Below, in pieces: positions 48,042 to 59,652 of a stretch of DNA of 64,000 nucleotides. Position numbers and translations under genes: made by a program. The notes below the pieces were generated by a model, which was not told where the DNA came from, did no database searches, and saw only the letters and a program-made list of their open reading frames with translations. The stretch is from assembly GCA_033032175.1 (NCBI GenBank), contig CM065313.1, forward strand, positions 20,876,327 to 20,940,326. Direction: 5' to 3'. The stretch is from Saturnia japonica (Eukaryota > Arthropoda > Insecta > Lepidoptera > Saturniidae). Position 1 is the first letter of the stretch, and each line of letters opens with the position of its first letter.

Positions 48042-48136
48042 CAACGGTGACTGCCGAAGAATTTAGATCTCTTGGTGGTCACCGTTGTGTTTGGATTGTA
48101 CCGTCAATGTGCCGAGTTATTATATAATATAATAAT

Positions 48137-48141
48137 ATATA
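48137..48141. repeat. Target site duplication, BEL copy B (left)
   Basis: ATATA is repeated at 55467-55471. The site is TA-rich, so the match is less telling than for copy A. Confidence 0.75.
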
Positions 48142-49021
48142 TGTTGGCGACAGAATAGTTGTTTTTCGTGTCTTAGGTTAGGGTATTATGTGTTATTATT
48201 ATATTTACGTGTTACATACTATGAGTTACAATAAAATAGGTTAATACTGACAATATTATAGAAAAATGTAAGCGAATACGCTACATTACAAGTTGCATGT
48301 TGTATGTTAAGATGTATATAAACGATTATGTATTGTGTGTCACATATGTGAAAATATAACTAACATAGAATAGATTAACATATAGAGTAAGCCAATAGAG
48401 TAAGTATATCGAATGTTATAGAGATTTTACGAGCGGAAAAAAGTGATGTCGCCCGTAAATTACATTGTTTTTGGCTTATGTACGGAATGTATACGTAATG
48501 TATATTATAAGTGAATATGTAATGAATAGGTAATTCAAAGAGGAACATTTTGATATATAACATGTGTACATAAAATATATAATGAGAAAAATATAAAAAG
48601 TTTAACAGGGCAACCAAAGCGAAAAGTAAAGTTAAAACACGAAATAAACACGGAATAAAACGGGGCTCTCTTTACGGTCATTGCTCGAACCACTTAAGCT
48701 CGAAGAAGGGCCGTATTGGGCACGGTGCAATTCAACGAGTCTACAAGTACAAGCAACGAGTAACTACAAGAAGAAAGCTTTGGTCGTCCTGCGAACAATC
48801 AACAAGATATCGACTTTCATTGAAGACCCGGCACCTCAAGCGGTCGTGCATTATTGCACCCCCCGGACCCCTTCACCACTAACATCACGCCGCCCACTGG
48901 CATCCGTACGGTATCTACGAGACGGGCATCCGGCGCAACAAAACGCCCGTCCAAACCGGGGAAACGTCACCCCCCCCCCCCCCCCTCCCCCACGCAGAGG
49001 GGAAGTGACGCGTACCCAACA
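48142..49021 (+). repeat. 5' LTR of BEL copy B
   Basis: 880 bp. Compared with the 3' LTR it shows three A-for-G differences within 25 bp (48574, 48588, 48598) and a different C-run (16 bases). Confidence 0.95.
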
Positions 49022-49023
49022 GT

Positions 49024-49041
49024 TGGTCCTTCGAGCCGGAT
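49024..49041 (+). other. Primer-binding site, tRNA-Tyr type (copy B)
   Basis: Same 18 bases and same 2-base spacing after the LTR as in copy A. Confidence 0.8.
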
Positions 49042-49059
49042 CCTCGATACCGTTACGGG

Positions 49060-52000
49060 ATGCCAGTCACTAGGAGCCAGAGGGGCTCTCCGAGGGAGCA
49101 GCCGCTTGAGGTTGCACCACAAGAGAGCAGCACAGAGACCACAGAAGTTACTTCGTACGAGACCACCGTCACCGGCACGACGCGGGAAACAGCTTCAAGG
49201 GAAGACCAGGATGCACCAACGGTGAAGAAGAACCGTCCTGCATCCATCAGATCTTCAAGAAGACGGAAGGAGCTGTAAGCCCGCGCCGAGCTGGCCGATA
49301 AGGAGCTGCGAGAGGCACAAGCAGCCACGACAGCTGCCAGGCTACGACTGGAACTCATCCAGGTGGACAACGAGGAAGAAGACTCAGTTATTGCAGAGCC
49401 AATAGACCGGGTGTACCAGGTCAGGGACTGGGTTCAGAAGGCTGCAGAGGGCGTCTCTAAGGAGGGACACGAGGGGGAGGCACCCAAGGAGGGGTGTATA
49501 CGGACCCCCCCACCTTCCACACGCGAACCCGATACTAAGGCCGATATGGAGAAGAGTCATCAGAGCCTTGCAAGAGTCCTCACTGAAGCATTGAAGGGAG
49601 TCCAGATCCAGAGCCAGGCGCCGCAGCCAGACTACGTGCACCAACTACCACTATTCGATGGTGACACAAGAGAATGGATGGCCTTCAAAGCTGTATACGA
49701 AGACACCGCTCCGCTCTTCTCTGCCACACAGAACATGGCAAGATTAAGAAGAGCATTGAAGGGAGAAGCAAGAGAGGGAGTTCGCAGCCAACTGTACTCC
49801 GAGAGCACACCGGAGGAAGTGATGGAAGCCCTGAAGCGGAGTTATGGAAGAGCGGATGCACTGGTTCTGGCAGAACTGGACAGGATAAAGAAACTGCCAC
49901 CGATCAGTGACAACGCCTATGACGTATGCTTGCTAGCAGGCAACGTCAACAACACCGTGGCGGCAATACGAGGACTGCGAAAACCACAATACCTGCAATC
50001 TCCAGAGATACTGAGGAGCATCGTCGACAAGATGACAGCAATATTGAAGTACCGCTGGTACGACCACGTAGCGGACAAGGCCGAAGGGGATCCTGACCTC
50101 AACATGATGGCGGTATTCCTAAACAGGATGGCGGATCGCTGTGGACCACACGCGATACCAGACACCGCAACAAGGAGGCAGATGCCGAAGAGACAAGCTG
50201 CGCACACTGCGACCGAACACATGGACCAAGAGAGGCCAAATAGAGAGAAGCGGGGGATCGAAAGAGAAGGAAGAGACAAAGCAGCATGCCCACATTGCCA
50301 CGAGGGACATTACCTACGGGAATGTCCAAGGTTCCGTCAAGCACCTGTAAAGAAACGATGGAGTATCGCGAAGGAATCGCGACTATGCTACAAGTGCCTG
50401 AGCGGAAGGCATAGGAAAGAGACCTGCCGTCAACCTTCATGTACAACCTGCAAACGATGACATCACAACTTGCTTCATGAGGACAGAGAAGAGTCCAAGC
50501 AAGAAGATGGGAAAGAAGTAGCCAACAACGTGAGGCTACCAGTGAACTGCACCAGGTCTTCAAGAGCCTACTTGAAGATGCTTCCCGTGGAGATCTATGG
50601 ACCAGCAGGAGCAGCTGAAGTCCTGGCACTGCTGGATGAGGGGTCAACAGTCACACTCCTGGACTCGACGGTGGCAGAACAGGTTGGCCTCAAAGGACCT
50701 AAGGAGACGCTTCATTTGGAGACTGTGGGTGGAAAATCCATGGTAAGCAAGGATTCAATGAAGCTCAACATGCAGATAAGGGGACTACACCAGTCCAAGA
50801 AGCGAACAGTCACCGGGGTGCGCACCATTGATGACATGCATCTGACTCCTCAAAGACTGGAGAGGAGCACCATAGAGAACTGCGCACACCTAAGAAAGCT
50901 GGTGAATCAACTGCACCACGAAGAGGGTTCTCCCAAGTTGTTAATAGGGCAAGACAATTGGGAACTCATCATCTCAAGAGGAACGCGCAAAGGAAAGAAG
51001 AACCAACCAGTAGCATCCTTCACACAACTTGGATGGGTGCTGCATGGGTTCGATGGAGGCGCGTCAAAACCAGTCAACTTCACCACATGCGCACACGTAT
51101 CAGCACGTGAAGAAGCATTGGAGAAGTTGATGAAGGACCATTTCGCGGTAGAATCATTGGGGGTTCTACCTAAGAGACCAAGCACAGACCAGGACCAGAG
51201 AGCAATGGACATATTGGAGAGAACCTGTCAACGCTTGGAAGATGGACGCTTCGAAGTCGGGCTTCTGTGGAAAAACGATGTTGAGGAGTTGCCAGACAAC
51301 TTCAAAGCCGCAGAAGTAAGACTGAAAGGGATCATGAAGAAGCTACAGAAAGATCCAGAACTAAAGATCAAATACGAGAACCAAATGGAGAACCTATTGA
51401 AGAGTGGATACGCTGAAGAAGCCGAAGGAGAATCCACTTCAAGGAGGAAGTGGTACTTGCCACATTTCGCTGTCACGCATCCCACCAAGAAGAAGAAACG
51501 CCTGGTGTTCGACGCTGCTGCCAAGTCAGGAGGGAAGAGTCTGAACGACCTGCTCTTACCCGGCCCGGACCTGCTGCAGTCACTCTTCGGTGTCCTGCTA
51601 CGCTTCCGCCAGAAACCTATCGCTGTGGTAGCAGACATCAAAGAGATGTTTCTTCAGATACGAATACGAGAAGAGGACCGTGACAGCTTAAGGTTCTTAT
51701 GGAAGGGGAATCAAGCAGAAGGACCCATCAAGGAATACAGAATGACATCAGTCATATTTGGGGCCGCCTGCTCTCCTAGTGCTGCAATCTTCGTAAAGAA
51801 CAAGAATGCCACCGAATATCAAGATCAGTTCCCGGAAGCTGCTAGTGCAATAGAACATAATCATTATATGGACGACTACTTACAGAGTTTCGACACAGAA
51901 GAGGAGGCAATCAAAGTAGCCAGTGATGTGGACACCATCCACAGGAAAGCCAAGTTCGAATTGAGAGGATGGGCGTCCAACAATCACGCCGTGTTAAGAG

Positions 52001-54558
52001 GCCTCACCAAAGAGACCGGGCAGCAAGTGATCAGCATCGGACCAAGTGAAGAGAAGACCCTGGGCTTGCTATGGTGCACGGGAGATGATGAACTGGGTTT
52101 CAGAACGTGCCTTCGCAAACTCAAAGAGGACGTCGCGATAAGAAGAGGACCTACCAAGAGAGAAGTAACGAGTGTGGTCATGGCCACCTTCGATCCTATG
52201 GGAGTGGCGTCACCGGTCCTCATACAAGGGAAGGTACTCATACAGAACATATGGAGAAGCGGCGTCGATTGGGATGAAGAAATCACTCCGAAAGATCAAG
52301 AAGCCTGGAAAGAATACCTCACCAGCGTACAGATCCTGGAAGGTCTACGTATCCCGAGATGCTTCACGGACTCGAGCGACGAGGGGGAGCTGCACGCGTT
52401 CACCGACGCCAGCGAGACAGCCTACGCTTGCGCAGTATACTACAGAGCGAGCAAAGGACAAGGAGGCTATCAAGTCGCACTACTAGCAGCCAAGGTAAGA
52501 GTGACTCCCCTCAAGCCAGTATCCATCCCGCGGCTAGAGTTGCAAGCTGCGCTATTAGGCACTCGGATGACACGAGCGGTGGAAGAAGAACTGGATCTGA
52601 AGATTAAGAGACGAGTCTACTGGACTGATTCGAGCACAGTCCTTTCGTGGATAAGATCAGATCCAAGGACGTTCAAACCGTTCGTGGCACATCGACTCGC
52701 GGAAATAGAGGACCTCTCAAAACCTCAAGAGTGGCGTTGGGTTCCGACCAGTCAGAACCCAGCGGACGACGCAACAAGAGGGGTGCCGCGAGACTTCGGA
52801 CAGAACCACCGCTGGTTTAATGGACCCGCGTTTCTGAGCCAAGAAGAGACCAGTTGGCCTGAACCTCGTTCATTCAAGTCGAAACCAACGGGAGAAGAGA
52901 AAGAGAAGCACACTGTTGCCACCGCAAGGATCTCAAAGGATCAGCCGCCTACACCAGAACCTGAACGATTCTCGAGCTGGACGAGGCTATGGAGAGTGAC
53001 GGCAAGGGTGCTTCAATTTATTGACATGTGTCGCAAGCGAAAGGAGCACACTCTTGTTTCCCGTAAGATGGAAAAACAGGACCCGACTTGGAGAAGAACA
53101 AAGAAAAGGAAGCTCAAGAACGTGACGAAGGCAGCAACACCAAAAGAAGCAAAGAAGTTCCTTCTTCTGGATAAGGCTCACTTGGAAAAAGCGGAGAAAT
53201 TGTTGCTGATGAGAAGTCAAGAAGAGAGTTTCGGGAAACCTACGGCATCAAGAGACTCCGATGGACACAACAAATTGAAGAAGCTTGACATCATCAATGA
53301 AGATGGACTGCTACGAGTCAAAGGAAGGATCGACGCGGCTACGTTTATGGAAAGAGCATATCGACGACCCGTAGTCTTGGATGGCAAGAACAAGATCACG
53401 AGGTTGCTCATACGACATTACCACGTAGCGTTCAACCACGGGAACCATGCAACCGTGATGAACGAGATAAGACAACGCTACTGGGTTTTGGGGCTGCGAT
53501 CGACAGTACGGACGGTGGCATACCAGTGCCAATGGTGCAAAGTATACAGAAGCGCACCATCTAGACCACCCACCGGAAACTTACCAAAGGAGCGGTTACG
53601 ATTCGGCGAGCCGCCATTCACCTGCACCGCTGTGGACTACTTTGGGCCAATGACGATCGCGATAGGACAGCGCCACGAGAAAAGATGGGGAGCGCTGTTT
53701 ACGTGTCTCACCACGAGGGCAGTGCACATAGAGTTGGCGGCGTCTCTATCGACGGATTCAATGATACTGGCACTTCGACGCATGGTTGCTAGGCGAGGAG
53801 CACCTAGCACAATATACAGCGATAACGGAACCAACTTCGTCGGAGCCAGTAAAGAGCTAGAAGAAGCAGTCAAGAGCTTGCAGAAGGAGGATCTCACCAC
53901 CGCAGCAGAGAAGATGGGCATCCGGTGGGAATTCATACCACCTGGGGCTCCAAATATGGGAGGTGCGTGGGAACGCCTAGTCCGTTCCATCAAAACGGCA
54001 CTAGCGGCGACATTAAAGGAAAAGTGTCCGCAAGAAGAGACCTTACACACTCTTCTTTTGGAAGCGGAACACATGGTAAACGCAAGACCGCTCGTCACCA
54101 CGGAGGAAAATGAAGGTGAAGAGGCCCTGACTCCCAATCACTTCTTTATTGGGAGGTCCTGCGGGTCTCCACGGTTTGGAACCTTCACAGATGAAGACCT
54201 CATCGGGCGACGGACCTGGAAGGTGGCGCAGCGCATGGCCGACCATTTCTGGAGCAGGTGGCTAAAAGAATACCTACCCACCCTGCTTACCAGGAGGGTC
54301 GATGGACGAAACACAAAGGACCTGCAGTGTGGAGACACTGTCCTAATAATTGACTCCACACTGCCACGAAACACATGGCCCCGGGGCGTCATTACTCAAA
54401 CGCACCCTGGACCAGATGGCCGCATCCGAGTGATAGAGGTGCGCACCGCCGGCGGAACATTGAAGAGGCCGAGCTCCAAAGTAGTGCTGCTGGTTCCTGC
54501 AACGAGCTACGAGCAACAGAACGACGGATCCAGGCAGACTACGACAGCGTCGCCATGA
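49060..54558 (+). pseudogene. gag-pol: BEL/Pao gag-pol, copy B, two in-frame stops
   Basis: One reading frame of 1833 codons including the terminator, with the same domain order as copy A: gag, two zinc knuckles, protease, RT with Y-M-D-D, RNase H, integrase with DDE and DUF5641-like end. It is broken by TAA at 49276-49278 in gag and TGA at 50458-50460 just after the second zinc knuckle; both positions are sense codons in copy A. From 50470 to 54558 the frame is unbroken for 1362 codons, covering protease to integrase without the frameshift of copy A. Confidence 0.93.
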
Positions 54559-54579
54559 CAGGAGATTGGTGCTGCGCAC

Positions 54580-54590
54580 GAGGGGGAGGA
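54580..54590 (+). other. Polypurine tract, BEL copy B
   Basis: GAGGGGGAGGA directly before the 3' LTR. Confidence 0.8.
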
Positions 54591-55466
54591 TGTTGGCGAC
54601 AGAATAGTTGTTTTTCGTGTCTTAGGTTAGGGTATTATGTGTTATTATTATATTTACGTGTTACATACTATGAGTTACAATAAAATAGGTTAATACTGAC
54701 AATATTATAGAAAAATGTAAGCGAATACGCTACATTACAAGTTGCATGTTGTATGTTAAGATGTATATAAACGATTATGTATTGTGTGTCACATATGTGA
54801 AAATATAACTAACATAGAATAGATTAACATATAGAGTAAGCCAATAGAGTAAGTATATCGAATGTTATAGAGATTTTACGAGCGGAAAAAAGTGATGTCG
54901 CCCGTAAATTACATTGTTTTTGGCTTATGTACGGAATGTATACGTAATGTATATTATAAGTGAATATGTAATGAATAGGTAATTCAAAGAGGAACATTTT
55001 GATATATAACATGTGTACATAAGATATATAATGAGAGAAATATAAAGAGTTTAACAGGGCAACCAAAGCGAAAAGTAAAGTTAAAACACGAAATAAACAC
55101 GGAATAAAACGGGGCTCTCTTTACGGTCATTGCTCGAACCACTTAAGCTCGAAGAAGGGCCGTATTGGGCACGGTGCAATTCAACGAGTCTACAAGTACA
55201 AGCAACGAGTAACTACAAGAAGAAAGCTTTGGTCGTCCTGCGAACAATCAACAAGATATCGACTTTCATTGAAGACCCGGCACCTCAAGCGGTCGTGCAT
55301 TATTGCACCCCCCGGACCCCCTCACCACTAACATCACGCCGCCCACTGGCATCCGTACGGTATCTACGAGACGGGCATCCGGCGCAACAAAACGCCCGTC
55401 CAAACCGGGGAAACGTCACACCCCCCCCCCTCCCTCACGCAGAGGGGAAGTGAGGCGTACCCAACA
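54591..55466 (+). repeat. 3' LTR of BEL copy B
   Basis: 876 bp. The C-run is 10 bases here. One C/G difference from the other LTRs lies near 55455. Confidence 0.95.
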
Positions 55467-55471
55467 ATATA
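55467..55471. repeat. Target site duplication, BEL copy B (right)
   Basis: ATATA, matching 48137-48141. Confidence 0.75.
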
Positions 55472-55818
55472 CCTATAATTACCCAATTTATTCTAATATG
55501 GTCCTAATTAGGTCATAGTTTGAGGTCCAAAAAAGTCATAAGCTACATATCATTTAGGTTTTTTCTACCCGGATTAAACAATAATGATAAATTTACAAAA
55601 CACTACTAAAACTGTTCTAGAATATTGTCTTTAAATCTAGGCAGGAATATAGCTGGCTATTGCCAGACCGCGTGTTTGAGGAACCGAGTTATTCGACGCT
55701 TTCAAACGGTTCTTCGAGCGAAAATCACACGTACAATATTAGGATGCTTTATAGCAAGTGAGAAAAAATAATGAGGGAAAATCGTGAGCTGAAGTTTGTG
55801 AAGCAATTTTATTTAAAA
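55472..55818. other. Intergenic sequence, nothing recognised
   Basis: No gene or known repeat seen between BEL copy B and the next Helitron-like element. Confidence 0.4.
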
Positions 55819-56300
55819 CTAGCTGTGCCCGTGGCTTCGCTCACGTGAACTACAACAAAAATGCTTATTGTGGGTGTTTCTTATAAGATAGACGTGTATT
55901 TTACAGACTGTTTTGTAGGTCTTTTTAATGCGTATAATTATGTAGTACCTACATTAATTTGCTATATCTCTTATGGTTTACTCAGCATAAGCCATTTAAG
56001 CGCCCGAATTGATTCACCATGAGCAGTTTTTTTTTATTTGGTGCGAAACGCTAATTATTTTTCTAAAATAAAAGTAGCCTAAGTTAATCCATTATCAGCT
56101 ATCTACCAGTGAAAGTCCCGTCAAAATCGGTCCAACCGTTTCGGAGATTATCCGGAACAAACAGACAGACAGACATACAAAAATTTAAAAAATGGGTGTT
56201 TTTTTATAGTTGCCATATACACCTTCATATGCGTTTAGTAAAAAGCTGTTATTTTGACATTACAAACAGACATTTCAATTGTATTAATTGTATAGATAGA
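55819..56300 (-). mobile_element. Helitron-like element, family HA, full-length copy
   Basis: Bounded by CTAG after A (55819-55822) and GA before T (56299-56301). Contains the hairpin block GCCCGTGGCTTCGCTCACG and AAAATCGGTCCAACCGTTTC. Confidence 0.65.
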
Positions 56301-59288
56301 TATATATTTCAGGTGGATAATCCTTGTGGGCAGATAACTACGACAGCTGTTCTGAAGTAAACATACGATTTTATATTTGAAGATTATTTATAAAACTCGT
56401 AAGAATGCCGTTAGGCGTTACGCACACGGAGCAGTAAGTGTAAAGCAGACGATTTGTTGTTGTCATACCGAATGTATTTGCTTGAATACTCTAATATTTT
56501 AAATTGTTATTTAGTTCAATTGAAGACATTAAACTATTATTTATAGATATAACAAGGAACGATTAATTAGAATATAAAAAGTTGCCAATTGTCAACTGTT
56601 AGTTTATTGCTTGTGTCGGTAGCAGCCTGTGTAGGTATTCCATCAGTTTCGTTAATTCAGCGAAATAGCGTAGTTAAAGTTGTCGCGTCGTTTCCCTTAA
56701 CAAATTCAGTACGCACGCAAAAATCTAATTTATTTCTATAAACTTGAGATATAGTGACCTGAAATAAAACAACTTGAGGGATTGACCTCAAAGTGTCAAA
56801 GCGATAGAGTTCTTTGACGAAAATAATAAGATGCATATTATGTAGCTATGGTAAACTTCGGTCAAATGTAAACTATGTTTTTTGTACGTATTTCGATTTT
56901 AATTACAAGCTACAATAAATCTAATCGAGTGAAATAGTCTAGACTTGTGTATTTAATAGTCGATCTATATTTTTTTATATCTTTACATTTAACTTATTTA
57001 TTTTTTGTTTCAGTTACATTATTGCGTATTAACTATAATGTATTAAAGCATTTCGAATTTAATAATAGGTAATACTCGTAATGTAACGTAAATTATTGGT
57101 TAAAAATAAGGTGGTTGTTCTTTCACAAGACAAGTAAAGTGATCAATAGTTTTCCTTAAATCTGAATAGAAATGAAACAGAATTTCGTGATATAAGTGAC
57201 GTGTAATAGGCTAAGAGCTTTTATTCGTAAATCATTTTAAAAATTTCACGCTCAGTTAATTTTTTATAACAACTTCTTGTCCCGGTGCGAAAGCGTGCCA
57301 AGTCTAAAAACGTTAAAAATCGTTGTTAATCTCAGCGGACGCCGAGGTACTCTTTTAGCTGCTATGAACACCTTTGTGTAAAGCCCGTCTTACATTTTTG
57401 TTATGTTCAAAATTTACTTCCCAGCTTTTGTGTAATATATTGAAACTGTGGATATATAGAGTTTAAACACTCTCGTGGAACATTATGCCCGTTACCAGGT
57501 GTTTAAATGCCTTAATTATATATTAACTAATATTTTGTACAATTTCACTTTTTATCGATTTTTAAGTTTCAAAACAATCTCTCACCTGATTCAATGCAAT
57601 GATGTACCCTCTCCGAGATATAACACGCTAAGTCTAGGGGAATCAGAACACGTCGATGGACGCTTGGAAACAGATACCACCTACCACATACCACCATGGT
57701 GTCTATGGCTTAATCATAACATTTTCTTTCACAGAAATCTCAAGCTTATTGCAGGCTATTTGATTTCTATTTCTATTACGTTATCTAAGGACAAAATTAT
57801 GAACAGTTAAATCTGGATATATTGACATTTTAACAACCGGCTCCACAACACTCGTGTACTTGATTTAACAGTATATAATTCCAAGAATAACCACGAGTAC
57901 GGAAGGACGGAAATCAAACCGCAGTCACTGATGATGCGAACCTGAAAACGCTAGGTCATAAACAGACTCAATTAGAATGTACCTAAGTATATATTTGTTT
58001 AAGTATGAATGTTCAGACATAACTTCTTTGTTTATGATCCGATTTGTTTCTTTTTTTGGAAAGGGTATCTCAAGGTTGGTTCCATTTTAATTTCATTGGC
58101 ATTGGACTTTCGACTTAGAAGATACGTGAGGAACTCCACTAAATAATTGAAGTTGGATTTCTTTTTTATTAAACAATTGTCATTTTTAGTAGTTCGAATA
58201 CTGACAGGTTCAAAAATAAAATACACATAACTGTGCTAGGTGATTCGTTTACCATCACAGTATTAAATAGAGAACATGACGTAAACGAACTTAGATCGCC
58301 ATAACCTGGTACTTTAATTTAATTGTAACTAAAAGAAACTCCAAAGGAAAATGCTGTATAAAATATTATACATACTTACACAGTACCTATAAGTACAACA
58401 CAGCTTCACCATATCAAATTGCAAAATGTGTCTATTATTAGTTTAGTCCACACGGATTGACGCAAATGTTTTCGCACTGAACTCCCGGTGCCAAGGTTCG
58501 ATTCCCGCGTCGGTTGCTATTTCGTGTCAATTATAGAACTAGAAACGGATTACGTCACCTAATATAAACCGACACACATAAAAAATTCATTAAATAAACT
58601 TTATTTATTTGATAATAGCAACCTCCCGCTACTTCATCCGCGTTAATCTATAGACAAGATAGATAACAGACAAGGAAATAAATCGCAGAACGCGTAGTGC
58701 ATATAAAAATCATAGTTTCTTAAGACTTTTATAACTTTTTATTAAATGAAGCAATCGTGATAAGTTAATTTTTTTCTAAGGACCGTGTATCTAAGATGTA
58801 AAACAGAAAATAATTGATAAAATCTATACAGTAGTTTTTGAGTAAACGAGCGCCCAACGCCTAATCTCTATCATTTTATTTATGTAGCAGATAACAATGT
58901 GAGGTAGGTAGGTACCACCTATTAAGAAGAACGTATAAAAATGTGTTTATGTAATTTTGCAAACTTTTTATTAATATATAATCAAATATTATTTGAAGTA
59001 CATAATTCACGCTACCTATAGATAAAACTTCACTGCATTTATGGAACAAATTTAGAATATCCAAGATTAATTTGTTACTTATTTAAAGTAGTCACAATCA
59101 TATTAATAATGTTACCATATGTTTAAAGAAAAGTTTGAATCATAATCCACCACCTAGCTAAGAAAAAAAAAATAGCAAGTTTTAACAAGAATATAATTGA
59201 CGACCTCCGAAATTCAGTCCAGTTTGTTAACCGCTATACAACGTACGAGATAATTTTATTATTACTGTAAATAGTAATATAATAACTT
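56301..59288. other. Intergenic sequence with a Helitron-like fragment
   Basis: About 58615-58880 resembles a minus-strand Helitron-like copy (CTCCCGCTACTTCATCCGCG at its left). The 111-codon plus frame at 57475-57810 has no motif. Nothing else is recognised. Confidence 0.4.
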
Positions 59289-59306
59289 GACGATCGAATT
59301 TCGCTC

Positions 59307-59311
59307 GGTAT
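59307..59311. repeat. Target site duplication, Gypsy element (left)
   Basis: GGTAT is repeated at 63760-63764. Confidence 0.9.
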
Positions 59312-59425
59312 TGTTATGTATTAAATGAGAATAATGAAACATCCTTCAGAGAGTCTATGACAACTACTAGTTTATTTTTAGATGTACCTCCACCAACAAT
59401 ATTATACTTAAGTACCTACATAACA
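59312..59425 (-). repeat. 3' LTR of Gypsy element
   Basis: 114 bp, identical by eye to 63646-63759. Confidence 0.93.
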
Positions 59426-59445
59426 TCTTCCTCCTTTTTTCTTTT
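59426..59445 (-). other. Polypurine tract of Gypsy element
   Basis: On the minus strand the 20 bases next to the 3' LTR are all A/G (AAAAAAGGAGGAAGA at the end). Confidence 0.75.
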
Positions 59446-59525
59446 ACAATAATAATTATAGATAGATTTATAAAACAAAACATTAATTACTCATTGCCTC
59501 TATATCTATAAAACAATAGGTGTAG

Positions 59526-59552
59526 TTTTTTTTTTTTTTTTTTTTTTTTTTT
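59526..59552. repeat. Homopolymer T run
   Basis: 27 T bases within the element's 3' non-coding part. Length is likely to vary or be misread. Confidence 0.8.
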
Positions 59553-59652
59553 AATGCACTAATATATAACAAAGAAACCGAACAAAAAATATTAAGAAAA
59601 GGCAAAAGGTATAAATATTAAATCTTAACATAATATAACATAAGCTTAAGCA

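Larger units (their letters stand above)
48142..55466 (+). mobile_element. BEL/Pao LTR retrotransposon, copy B (complete, two nonsense codons)
   Basis: A 7325-bp element with LTRs of 880 and 876 bp, the same termini, primer-binding site and polypurine tract as copy A, and a 5-bp duplication. Its LTRs share changes not found in copy A, including a short duplication holding a second AATAAA. The two copies therefore come from different source elements. Inserted in a LINE tail. Confidence 0.95.

Noticed and set aside
49363..50460. Separate gag gene in BEL copy B
   Set aside because: It is only the middle part of the one gag-pol frame, bounded by two nonsense codons.
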